64,000 bases of DNA from Gautieria morchelliformis (lineage: Eukaryota; Basidiomycota; Agaricomycetes; Gomphales; Gomphaceae), in the NCBI GenBank assembly GCA_015179125.1, contig WHVA01000296.1, positions 62,001 to 126,000 of the forward strand. Direction: 5' to 3'. Below the pieces are notes generated by a model. That model was not told the origin of the DNA. It saw only the letters and a list, made by a program, of their open reading frames with translations, and did no database searches. Positions within the stretch are counted from its first letter, which is position 1, and every line of letters begins with the position of its first letter. This document shows, piece after piece, positions 33,025-43,618 of this stretch. A program made the position numbers and the translations under genes.

Positions 33025-34254
33025 GCGTTCACGAAAAAGTATTACACACCGCCGTTTGGGGCTGAGGTCGTGACGGCCTGTCGCTGAGGCACACTCGTAC
33101 GGGGAGAGATGAGTGAGAAGGACGCTGAAGAGGGAATCATGAGAAGGTATGTATATATACTGTCAGAGACAAAAGACCACGGGTGGACAATGCGACTCGA
33201 CCACGTGACTCGTCATAGACCGCGAACAAGGTGCCACTTGTCCATCACATGCTTGGAGGAGTCCACACCGGTCTGTCGGAGCAGTGTGTGGACCCTCTCA
33301 GCAAGGTTGTAATAAAGTTACTTGGGGCTTTCAAAATGCACTGGCTTTTTCAAACCTCTCATATGTCTGTTGTATAAGCTATATATGCAGTCTCATGGTA
33401 TCATATGCCACATGTCAACATTCTCCAAATGTTGACCACAGTGGTTGAGACTGTCACCTTCCAGAGGCGCTGTATCAGCAACTACAGTACAGAATAATGC
33501 TATTTAAGGGCCTGTATTGCACCATAGAGCATATCACTAATATGAATACAGAATACCTGAGCTCAACGCTTCCCACGTCCTGGTTTCAAATCCACTTCCA
33601 CACTGCTTTGCTGATCACAGATTTTCTTCCACTGCTCCAGGCCCCTTAGCTGGGTAAAGGACACTCTCCTCCAGACACTTGTAATCTTCCTGGGTGAGCA
33701 GTATATTCATTTCATCTGCCTATGAAACGGTCGGCGCAGAGAATGACCTACATCGAACCACAATCTTCTTTCAAAGTGCGAGAGATCGTGATGAGGGTGT
33801 ATTACATAAATTCACGAAGCACTCATACTATTTGGAATGCACGAACGAGGCTTTAGCGTGCCGATCTGAACCGACCCGGTTCGGGGGACCCCGAGAGCGC
33901 AGCGAGGGAGGGGAGGGTCGGGTCGGTGAATGGTCGGTCCTCTTCGTGCGCCTGGCAGACGCGATAAAACCTCAACCCAAGTGAAAGTACCCTCTTTTTC
34001 TTATTTTTGTTTTATGTGTTATGTGTTGTGTTATGTTTTATATTTCATGTTTTGATTCTTACCCCACGCCATGCCACCCCAACTCCTTTGGAAGGGCTTA
34101 GAGAAAATATCTCGTCGAAGCCCTAAAGGGGAATCGCCGAAGTATCCTGGCGCTAATTGCTATTTTTGAATGTCGCTCGAAAAGGAAATCGCTTGGGTGC
34201 TGTACATCCATTTAAGTAAGGCGTCAAATACTTTGTGAGGTTGTTGTCGACGAC
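33025..34254. other. No gene recognised; AT-rich promoter-like region
   Basis: Short frames only (for example 33694-33984, +). A T-rich stretch with ttatgtgttatgtgttgtgt lies at 34012-34035, about 220 bp before the kinase-like ORF. A small stem gggctta/aagccc is near 34096-34125. Confidence 0.35.
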
Positions 34255-35108
34255 ATGCCAGTCAAAGAAGATGCAAACCCATCTGGAAGGGATGAAGTTG
34301 AAAATGCCGTTCCCGCGACAGGTGAACCTTATATTTCACGCCCGGAATCTTCTTTAGTAACGGCTCAGCAATGTGTTGCACATTCTGAAGATACTGGGCC
34401 ACTTCCTCAACATACGCCAGCACAGAAATTGATATATCAGTCTGAATTGCCCTCCGCTGTCGAATGTCCTGATGGATTCTCATGTGATGTCAGACGCTGC
34501 ATGGCCAAGCTAATCGGGTTCAGTCACAATGACAGCGGCGTATCATGCAAGCCTACAGAACAGGAGTTCCTCATAGAGGTGAAGCCTACGCATTCAAATA
34601 TTGTCCGGTATTTGGAGATCACGGACGAGTATATCTTCATGGAGCACTGTCCGCTCGGGTCCCTCGATCACTATCTTGGATCGCGTACTAACGCGCCTGT
34701 GGTTGAATGGACGCTTCAGCTCTGTGATGCGCTCGTCTACCTTCATTCTATAGGATGGGCGCACAACCAGCTTCGTCCATCGAATATTCTGGTCGCAGAC
34801 AATGGTGCTCAATTGAAGATATGTGACTTTGCACACGTAACCGCCATTAGAGACAAGGGCGATCAGAATAGCGAGGCGCGAGACGATGCTCTCGATATAT
34901 TTTGCGTGGGATTGGTGGCATGGTTCGTTCAACGGGCGGGTGAGAGAGTCCCAGACGACCTCTGGGATACCGAAAGCAGTTTATCCGGGGATCGGTGTCT
35001 TCCCGTTGATGGGCTCCAATTGTCGGAAATTATGGAGCTCTGCTGGTCGAAGCCAGACGTGCGCCCAAATGCCATCATACTGCGTAATCTACTTGGAGAG
35101 ATCCACGG
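34255..35108 (+). CDS. Protein-kinase-like domain protein, catalytically degenerate (3' end replaced)
   Basis: One open frame starts MPVKEDANPSGRDEVENAVP. A kinase C-lobe is recognisable by HSNIVRYLEITDEYIFMEHC (end of N-lobe and hinge), VEWTLQLCDALVYLHSIGWA, then HNQLRPSNIL, LKICDFAHV and DALDIFCVGLVAWF, and a terminal helix MELCWSKPDVRPNA. The catalytic HRD is H-N-Q and DFG is D-F-A, so the catalytic Asp and the DFG glycine are missing; no glycine loop or VAIK lysine is obvious. It is therefore a pseudokinase or a decayed kinase. At about 35106 the frame runs without a stop into sequence of a truncated hAT-like element and ends at 35461-35463, giving a 402-codon fused ORF. The native C-terminus is probably lost or was close to this point. 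Confidence 0.65.
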
Positions 35109-35617
35109 AAGCCGCGGCCTCGTAGGCGCCCGCCGGCACCGCTGCCGCCCGGCGCTTCTCCTCCTTCCCCACCATCCCGCCAGCGCCTTGAAAATCCCGC
35201 CCCCACCCCCGCCGTCTCCTTCCTTCACCTGTACCCTGCAGCGAGAGCAGCGCGGTACGGGCCTTGCTCCTCCGCGTGGGTGTGCGGGTGCGTGTGGGCG
35301 TCTGCGTGGGGGTGGGCGTGCACATGCGGCTGCGTGTGCGCGTGCGTATGGGGCTGCAGGTGCGTGGAGGGGGGGTGGGGGGGATGGGCATGCTTGTTTG
35401 GCCGTGCCAGCGGCGGCGGCGGCGGGTGGTGGTGCTGTTGTTGGAAGTGCAACACATGTCTAGTTCCCCACCAACAGGCCGTGGCCCAAGCCGGGCTTAG
35501 CCCGAGCTGAGCTGGGCCTGCTGGTGAGGGCCTGGCTCAGGATTTGGGAAGCCCGAGCCCGAGCAGGCCGGGCCCAAGCCCGGGCTTTGGGGCCGAGCCG
35601 GGCCCTGCCCATCACTA
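35106..35617. mobile_element. 5'-truncated hAT-like element with MUB1 fragment
   Basis: It starts with ggaagccgcggcctcgtagg, homologous to 28227 of the full element. It contains a MUB1-derived stretch (35140 to about 35450: cgccagcgccttgaaaatcc, tgcagcgagagcagc, ggtacgggccttgctcctcc), then the right subterminal region and the inverted terminus ccctgcccatcacta ending at 35617. The left terminus and a matching 8-bp duplication are absent, so the left end was deleted or rearranged. Confidence 0.75.
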
Positions 35618-37329
35618 TACAAGATGGTGACATAGAACAAAAAGGAGGTGGTGGGAAGAAAGTGTTTAGAGCTAAAGATACCGAGCCCGCGAGGAGGAAG
35701 GTACGAAACGTTGCAACCCAAATCATAGAGGGGGAACCGGTCTGGCGCTCACAACGCCAGCTAAATTTGTCCTCTCAACCTGTCCTCAGATTGTGAGGCA
35801 CCGGTCTAATTGCAAATAAATTGCACTACACATAACACAGGTAGATCGTGTTATTGGATTCTAGGAGGACATTTCCTAGGGGCATACATCATCATCAATG
35901 GATTATCCACCTAGGGGCACATAGCATCATCATTGACATCATTGGTGATGTATGTACTCCTAATCCAATGTTCCATAGGGTTTTACCCCTGTTCAACACT
36001 GTATAAGTAGCTAGGATTTTAGCTACAACAAATCATTGGTTTCAGCTCATTCACTCACATTGTTGAGTCCAGTTGAGTGAGTTAACAGTGTTCTCACTAT
36101 CAGTCTCAAGTTCTTTTCCCTACATCTCCTGCACTCGAGTTAATGTGCATACTCCTCTGAGTCCTTCCCATTTTGGCAAGGCAACAAAATAACGAAATAA
36201 CAGATCGGAATCGACATCTCGCCCATGAGCACTCTATATACAGCTCATCTTCACTAGCTAACAAATCATCCACCTCTCCCTCCTTGTCGTCTGATGCATC
36301 CGGTCAGTGACTCTCGGGTAGGTCATTGATTTGCTCGTCCAGCTCGGTCTCATCCCGTTTTTGCTTCGAGACAGGCTGCTCTTTGCTGCTCCTTTCAAAT
36401 CAATCAGTCGTTCTGATGATAAAATACTTAACACCAGCCTGGACTGTCTGAACTTACCTTGCCTCTCGCTTTGCAGGAGGAGCTGGCGTGGCACGTTCGC
36501 CTTTGCTGTTCCCAGACTGATTCTGAGTTTGATTCGACAACGACCAAGGGCCGCAATTTACTGTGAGTTCTGCTGGTGAGTGGCTGGATAAATGTGTTGA
36601 TGATATCTGCTCACGCGGCTCCTTTAGGTATCATGCGAGGAGTGTCCTTGATTGCTGTTGACATCACGAGGCGGTCAATGCAATTCGACCTGAAAGCATT
36701 GATCGAGGGAACATACATATCTGTCTCTTGCTATTGTTTCTGGGAGTAGGAGTCATGGCCTCCAAGTCCTCGTCATCTGAAGGTACGTTTAACGTCTCGT
36801 CCCTTCTCCCTCGCTCAGGGTCTTAGCGCCTTCAGCGGAACACTCGATCTCGATCTACAAGCCTCTCCTGCCTTGTGACCCGTTCATGTGCTCCAGCCAC
36901 AGATGAAGAGACCGAATCAGAGTAAATATATCAGGGCCATACATCAGGATTCAGGAAAAATTGGGATGTATACATAGGATTTCATAGACGAAATAGCGCA
37001 CATAGAGTGAAGGCTACCCTTGTATATATGGTGCCTCAGAGCCTCCAGGTACCTGTTTGTTATAAGTCTTGTGGGCAGGGTTGCATACATACTTGGGAGT
37101 CATGAGGTTTGTGGAAATGCATAAGGAGAATATAGCTTTCAAGCCACAACAAAGGGCTGAAGCAAGTCTGAGAACAACAATAGTTGTATGCACTAACACC
37201 TTGTGCAGTGACAATGACAGCACAATGAGTGATAACAACATCCAGTCAAGGGTAATCAAGACCTCAGTGGGCCCAAACAATAGCTCAGTGGAGTCTATAG
37301 CATATAGCTATATCTTTTAGAATATGGAT
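35618..37329. other. LTR-like debris; no gene recognised
   Basis: The part 35985-36090 (tgtataagtagctaggattt, ttcactcacattgttgag, gagttaacagtgt) is similar to 60860-60955. It looks like the TATA and start region of one LTR family. A hairpin-like pair (acatcatcatcaatgg against cattggtgatgtatgt) is at 35889-35955. No retroelement protein could be read here. Confidence 0.4.
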
Positions 37330-38485
37330 ATTAGATTCAAAGAATTAATATAATTCTTTGTTGCTCAGCGGCTGGGACTGCTACATCCATCCCGTCACTG
37401 GATATATGCCGTGCTGACTAAACCCAGCGAGGCACGTCCATCAGTGGTGAATGCTGGTCACGTGACTGTATCGGTGAGTTGATCAAGAGAACGAGTGGTT
37501 CAAAGGGGTTCACTTTTGAAACAGTTTAGAGTAGTCAATGATAATGAACTCTCAACGAAGATTTAGGGAAAAATATCGAGAACTAAGTTCTGTAGCTATC
37601 AGACAAGTCTACAGGTACTTCAGGAGTGAAACAGTATTTCTGGATGATTTTATCATACATTTAGTGGCAGCTACTTATACTATAATACCTATGACTACTA
37701 GGATTCAAGATACTAAGTAGATCGGTTGTGTTAAGAATGTTAGTTGTACTTAAGACACAACCTAAGGGCCGAGCCAAGGTTCGGGAAACAGGGGGCTTGG
37801 CTTCAACTTCATAGGTTGCGCCCACTACAGTGTTCTGACCTAATTTCGGGAAACAGATTTGGGAACAGATTCGGCTTCAAGCTGAGGTTCAGAACGAGAT
37901 CAGACAGAGAAGCGGAGAGATACAAGGAATCTAAGTCAATATCAGACCTGAGGATTTAGCATACATGACGGGGGGTTTATATACTAATTTCAAGGAATGG
38001 AAAGAGGGCATGGATGCCCATATCAAGCAGGAAGAAGGGTTGACGGACAATCATCAGAAATGGAACAGGATTATCTAGGAAAGGAAGTCAGGGTGAATGA
38101 TGAACTGATAGGAACCCAAGTTAAGCCGAGAAAGGTTCCTGAGCAAGAGCCAAGGCCGAGGCCTCAGGGTGGGCCTCAGGAACGGGTCGTAGCAGGTTGA
38201 GAGTCTGCGTGTAGACAAGGGGGTGACTATATGCAGTCATAAAACAATAAAGAGATGGGGATATTCACAGGGGTGATAGACTTTGGAATAGAGACTTGTA
38301 TCTACTATACAAAGCTCCTGTCTACATGGTGTTAGGATAATAATCAATGGGGCATGTCATGGAGTACAATAGAAAAGAAATGTTATGTTCTCCTGTGCAG
38401 CACACATGCTGCACTTGGCGATGAAATCACCATCTCTGTGCCTCTTCTGTGGGGCAGTTATTGGACATGTGCATTCAAAATGATG
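37330..38485 (+). repeat. Repeat copy 1 of a 3'-LTR-like region (partner 55985-56705)
   Basis: Two blocks, 37345-37715 and 38203-38485, are collinear with 56015-56400 and 56415-56700. Shared words include gatgattttatcatacat, gtctgc.tgtagacaaggggg, ggggatattcac and accatctctgtgcctct. Here they are separated by about 480 bp absent from the other copy. The acaaggggg tract followed by tgcagtcatgaaac-like sequence resembles a polypurine tract next to an LTR. Confidence 0.55.
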
Positions 38486-38659
38486 TTTTAGGCTTGGGCT
38501 GGGCTCAAAAGCCCAGGCTTGGGCTTGGCCTGAAGGTGCTCAGGCCCATGGAATTCCAAGCCCAGCGCTGGAAGAAGGGCCAGGCCTGTGGGTGTGGGAA
38601 CTGGTCAAATGGGATGCCACACATGCATACATTTTGTTACTTGTAGTTAGTACTACATA

Positions 38660-41431
38660 AAATTCAACTACTAGACAACCTCCTCATCTAGGAGGTTGTC
38701 TAGGTCAGTCTCACAGTCACTATATAAGTCTAAGTCAATAGTGCCCTCACTACTGGTTTTCCCATCACCAACGAGATCCATCTCAAATGAGGACATGGGT
38801 GCCAGATTGTGGATGAGTAAGTCTGCGGCACATTTTATTACCTGGAGGGCCTCCACTACATCTTCTGTCAAGCGGTTACAGCGCTTGCTGGTTGTGATGT
38901 CCGAGCTGGAGAACGCATGCTCACTTGAAACCGAGGAGGCCAGGATCAGCAGGTAATCATATGCCAGCAGTGCCCAAATAGGGAAAAGTCATTCATGGCA
39001 CTAGGGATGGATCAGCGGTCTCTTTAGCCACAAATATATAAGGGCTTACCCCCCACCACTCAATGAGTCCCGTCCCTTCTGGTATTGGCTCCACTGGGCC
39101 AATGTGGCCTCGGTAAGCCTGGAGCCAAGGGCTTTTTCTTTCTGACATGTTGCCGGAGAAGCTGGACACCGGCACCAAAGGTGCAGGCATGTCTTCTTCT
39201 TCATCACCGCTCAGTGTGCCCAGCAGATCCTGGAACTGACATTTCCTTGGGTAGGAGCTACATTTGACTGTTTTGGTGTAGCCCTTAATCCATCCCATCG
39301 CTCCCTCAATTGCAGGACCGGCCAGTGGAAAATTAGACAAAATAGATACCTAACTCACAATACTTTTGACCATTTGTGTTACCCTATCCATGAGGTCATT
39401 TCCCCAATGTTTTTCAAAGTGAGTAAGTTTGTGTTCAGGGTAAAGCCCTGCCGCCCAATGGGTTATGAGTATTAATGGAGGTTTTGGTGCAGAACTTGTA
39501 TATATGCAACTAACCCATAGCCATTATATACGTGGGCAAGTCTTCCATTCTGCTATAGTATTCAGCCAGTTTATTCACATCTGCAATCAATGGTCCACAG
39601 AATTCATCATATCCAGACCTAGCAATGAGGCGGCTTGACCACACCACATGGTGACCCTCTAACCCTGGGATTGCAAGGTACAGGGTAGGATACCCTTCAG
39701 CCAAGAACTCATGCTGCACAGAGTGGGCAAACTGGCACAGGGGAGATATTTAGAATGGACTTAGTTGCATAGCAAAGAAATACTTACACAGAGGAGCTGT
39801 ATAAACACCTTCACAGAGTCCCATTCTCCTAGGGTAAGAGACAGCTTCATGAGCTACAGGGACTTCATGCCGTCCTTCTCGAGATGTGCTATTTTGAGCA
39901 TGAACCAGTTGACATGCTACAGCATCACATTTATTCATATTCATATATACATATGTAGTGAGAACCCACCTCTTTGTTGCAATAAGCTCTGTCAAGCATG
40001 ATAGATGTTGATGACCAGCATACAACCATGTCCAGTAACAGGGTGGTGGCTTCTCAACGTTGTTTTGGACCTGGAGCAGGTGGTATACTTCTTTGTGTTT
40101 GGCTGAAGACCATTCCTGGGTTTGTTAGAATGTAGCATGCACAGTCTAACAAGAGTGTACATACCTTGACACAAATAGCACGGATAAGTCCCACTGCATA
40201 TTGTTTCAATGCCTCTGTGTCCAGGATATGTTCATCAGGCTTATCTGTGCTGTAATGTGGCAAGTGTGAGTAAGCAGAAAGCAGGGCTTGCATGGCAAGG
40301 TTGATGCAATCTGCCAGACATCTAAAATCAATTGTTCAGTGTGAAGAACAGGTTGAAAAGAAAAATATGTACCAGATGTGTCGTTCTACTGGGCAGAATG
40401 ATTGTCCCGTGCACTCCTCAATGCGCCATGCCAGCTCCTCCATCATGGTGGTGCTGTTAGACACATTATCACATGTGACCCACCCAATCTATAGGCACAG
40501 GCTGTCAGTTACAAATATTACAGAGATTATAAAGCGACTGAACATACTTTATAGATGGCACCAACATGGTCAAATACTTTGAACAGTATTTGACTGAGCC
40601 ACTTACCTGAATGGCCACCGTTGACATGCACAAATCCCAGGAGAGCATTCTGGAGAGTCATGATGCCTCCAGAATTCCTTTCAACCCAGTGACAGGTAAT
40701 GGTAAAATAGCCATTGACATTCCAGGCCTGCCATGCATTGCACATGCATGAGATCAGACCTCAGATGTCAGTACCCTGGACTGCAACTTGTAGGTAGTTT
40801 GGTTACAGAATAATTGTCCATACTCACAGTAAATCATTTCTTGAGATCACGCCAATGTCCCTGGAATAAGTCTAAGATTTTGCTGTGGGGCAGCTTGCAC
40901 CCAGGCACCTTGAGTTTGTCCTTGGCACGAGATGCCATTTCAAGCATCTCTTTGAATCATGGGTTATCAAAGGCCGACATATGCTATGCAGATAAGATAA
41001 GCCACTTGAATACAGTGGATAAGAGGAAATTATAAGACAGGGAATATGCTTGATCGATTGCAATCATGCACTCTATTGCAAGCCCGGCAAATGACTCATC
41101 AGTATATGGAGCTACAGCGATTTCCGTCACTCTGGAGGGTGCTGGTCCAAAGTGCATAGTCAGCTGCTTTGCGCATGCTTGGGCTGCTTGATCACATTTG
41201 GCAGTTTGCTGGTAAATCCTGTCTTAGAACACCAGTCTTTGTATTTTCCCTAAATGTGTAGTTAAATAAAATATCTAATTATTATGTTCACCAGACTAAA
41301 ATATACCTAATGCATCACCTGGAGGCAGCGTCGCAGGGTACTGACATTGTTCACAAAACTGAACTTTTGCCAATCATGTTTTCTACATTTGGACAAACTC
41401 AGTGATGATTGAATTGTGGGAGGCTGCCACA
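38660..41431 (-). pseudogene. hAT-family transposase, decayed
   Basis: Read on the minus strand, the order is typical of hAT transposases. It begins with a BED-like piece NNVSTLRRCLQVMH (near 41310-41350), then PYTDESFAGLAIECMIAIDQ (41060-41120) and IGWVTCDNVSNSTTMMEELA (40430-40500). Next come NVNGYFTITCHWVER (40680-40720), EGYPTLYLAIPGLEGHHVVW (39640-39700), GLIEWWGVSPYIF (39030-39070) and the C-terminal dimerisation part ASSVSSEHAFSSSDI with LTEDVVEALQVIK (38830-38940). In-frame stops and frame changes occur between several blocks. Introns probably existed but are not resolvable. The right side is cut at 41431 by a gypsy LTR. GGCTTGGG-rich subterminal sequence lies just beyond its 3' end (38490-38530). 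Confidence 0.75.
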
Positions 41432-41920
41432 TGTAAGGGCAACCCTGGCTGGTTGTGGAGATCACACTACCACACAACTGACAAGGGGAAATCCAAAGTA
41501 TGTATAAATGAACAGAGTATGCAAGAGAGGGGATTCTCACCTGACAAGGGGAAATCCAAAGAGAAAAGTCTAAGGACCCCCAATGTAGCGAGCCCGTATT
41601 ATATTACGCGTCGCAGCCAGGGACAACACTTGGCACCCGCCATCAGCCCTGCATCTCCTTGACCACCCTGACCCTTGATCGACCCTTGATGCCACCTATT
41701 ATGTGAGTCGCTTGATTTCCGACACTGTTCCGAGAGTGGAAGTCGGAAATTGGAGTGGAACTGGCAAGGTGAACAGAACTGGTGGAAGTTCTCCCAGAAG
41801 CGGAATCATTTCCGAAAGCGGAGGTGGATATGGAATCGGAACCGGAACCGGAGTCGGAAATGGAGTCGGAAATGGGTGCGGTGTCGGAACTGGAAATGGA
41901 AAACAGGGTGTCCCCTGACA
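41432..41920 (-). repeat. Gypsy element 1, 3' LTR (489 bp)
   Basis: Begins TGTAAGGGCAACCCTGG and ends TGTCCCCTGACA on the plus strand. It is closely similar to 47172-47660 and to the solo LTR at 58793-59219. The element's genes are on the minus strand, so this is its downstream LTR. The LTR contains many CGGAA words. Confidence 0.9.
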
Positions 41921-41935
41921 TCACCCCCCCTTAGC
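41921..41935 (-). promoter_or_regulatory. Polypurine tract of gypsy element 1
   Basis: On the minus strand ctaagggggggtga directly precedes the 3' LTR, the expected primer position for plus-strand DNA synthesis. Confidence 0.7.
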
Positions 41936-41989
41936 GTGCTGCGTCCTCGAAGCATGGGACACGAGGGATTGAAATGCCAGTGAGCGGAT

Positions 41990-43618
41990 TCAGCGAGGGG
42001 CACCGGGGTGTGTCCTATAGAACTCATGGAGTTTGTCTGGAGCGGAAACATCTTGCTCCGGGACCCACGAATTCTCCTCATACCCATACCCTTCCCATTT
42101 CACGAGGAATTGGAGTCGTCCTCGCACAAACCGGCTGGCCAGGATCCGTTCCACCACGTAGTGCTCTTCCCCATCTGCAATTTCCGGCGGAGGTGGCGGA
42201 CGAGCCTTCCGACCTGGAATTGGGTCCTCAAGCATAGGGAGTAACTTCACCACATTGAAGACGGGGTGGAGGCGGGACATGGACATCGGAAGTCGGAGGC
42301 GGTATGCATTCCGTCCAACCCTCCGCATCACTGTGAAGGGCCCAAGGTAGCGGTGGGCAAGCTTCTGCGAAGGGCATGTGGTGCGGATGTCACTTGCATC
42401 TAGATACACCTTGTCTCCAACTTGGTACTCCGGGGCAGGAACCCGGCGTTGGTTGTAGTACCTTGCCATGTCATCCTTGGCCTTCGCAAGGGCCGACTTG
42501 GCTTCCGAAAGGGTGGAGTCCATGCGGTCTCGGAACTCATTGACCATCTCGAGTCGGGAGTCAGCCTGGTGTGGTTCGAAGCCCATCCGCGGGTGTCGTC
42601 CGGAGTCAAGCATGAAGGGAGTCTGTTGTGTGGCGGAATGGACATGGTTGTTGTATTGGAATTCCGCCAGTGGAAGTAACTCATCCCAGTCATCCTGCCT
42701 CTCATTGACAAAGAGGCGGAGATATTTCTCCAACTCCTGATTGACCCGTTCCGTCTGTCCACCACCCTGCGGATGGTACGCTGTGGTGGTAGGCAGCTTT
42801 ATGCCGAGCAGGCGGTAGAGCTCCCGAGTCAATTCCGCGACAAATTGCGGACCTCGGTCAGAAACAACTTGCTTCGGGAGCCCATGCAACTTCCAGACAT
42901 GTGCAAGGAACAGGCGGGCTGCTCCGAGGGCTGTGATCGTCGTGTGCATCGGAATGAAGTGGGACACCTTGCTTACCGAATCCACGACGTTCATGATCGC
43001 GTCGTAGGCATGAGACTCTGGGAGTTCAATGATGAAGTCGACACTGACGGTGTCCCAGCGGGATTCAGGAATCGGGAGCGGAACAAGTTCTCCGACGGGC
43101 GGATGTTGTTGTGCTTTGGTTCGGAGACAAAGGTCACATGTCTTCACATACTGTCCAATGTAGCGGGACATTTGAGGCCACCAGTAATTCCGAGCCACTA
43201 ACTCCAGCGTCTTCCACCTGCCAGCATGCCCAGCGATCCGTGTGTCATGGTGCTGGGACACAATGCGGCGGCGGAGGTCCGCCCCACCTGGAACATAGAC
43301 CTTGCCTCTGAAGTGGAGCAGTCCATCACGTTCCGACCATTCCGCTGCCCGTACAGACCGTGAGTGCCCTTTCCGAAGTTCCTCCACCGCCTTCACCACC
43401 GACTCCTCCTTCTCTCCATTCCGGTACTGCCTCCGGATATCCCGGAGCATTTCCGCTTCCACCCCAACTGCAGTCACTCTCTCTAGGGCACGGATTGCAA
43501 AGAGACTTGGGCGGAGCAGTGTCATATCCGCGTTGTCTCCACTTCCGCTTCCATGATCTGCACGGTGGGATAGGGCATTGGGCTTGCCCATGGTGCGGCT
43601 GGGCCGGTGGTGGAGCAT
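41990..43618 (-). CDS. Integrase with chromodomain (gypsy element 1 pol, 3' part)
   Basis: An uninterrupted 542-codon frame. In order it holds the end of the RNase H/connection (MGKPNALSHRADH) and the zinc-binding H-H-C-C domain (HDTRIAGHAGRW, then TCDLCLRTKAQ). The catalytic core follows (Asp in DTVSVDFIIELP, Asp in VVSDRGPQFVAEL, Glu in GGGQTERVNQELE), then a GPF module (RYLGPFTVMRRVGRNAYRLR). Last is a C-terminal chromodomain (HYVVERILASRFV, then QFLVKWEGYGYEENSWVPEQ). Integrase inserts the cDNA; the chromodomain can steer insertion to particular chromatin. It lacks its own start because it is normally part of the polyprotein; a TGA near 43655 cuts it off from RNase H. Confidence 0.9.
   Translation of the reverse strand: MLHHRPSRTMGKPNALSHRADHGSGSGDNADMTLLRPSLFAIRALERVTAVGVEAEMLRDIRRQYRNGEKEESVVKAVEELRKGHSRSVRAAEWSERDGLLHFRGKVYVPGGADLRRRIVSQHHDTRIAGHAGRWKTLELVARNYWWPQMSRYIGQYVKTCDLCLRTKAQQHPPVGELVPLPIPESRWDTVSVDFIIELPESHAYDAIMNVVDSVSKVSHFIPMHTTITALGAARLFLAHVWKLHGLPKQVVSDRGPQFVAELTRELYRLLGIKLPTTTAYHPQGGGQTERVNQELEKYLRLFVNERQDDWDELLPLAEFQYNNHVHSATQQTPFMLDSGRHPRMGFEPHQADSRLEMVNEFRDRMDSTLSEAKSALAKAKDDMARYYNQRRVPAPEYQVGDKVYLDASDIRTTCPSQKLAHRYLGPFTVMRRVGRNAYRLRLPMSMSRLHPVFNVVKLLPMLEDPIPGRKARPPPPPEIADGEEHYVVERILASRFVRGRLQFLVKWEGYGYEENSWVPEQDVSAPDKLHEFYRTHPGAPR

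Noticed and set aside
34255..35463. Treating the whole 402-codon ORF as one kinase protein
   Set aside because: The last 118 codons are transposon sequence homologous to 28227-29778 and have no kinase similarity.
36735..36930. Tiny spliced ORF (MASKSSSSE then ATDEETESE)
   Set aside because: Only 18 residues; cannot be separated from chance GT-AG pairs in LTR-like debris.
38490..38530. Terminal inverted repeat of the autonomous hAT element
   Set aside because: The sequence is GGCTTGGG-rich like the subterminal parts of the non-autonomous elements, but the TAGTGATGGGC terminus is not present and the other end is destroyed by the gypsy insertion.
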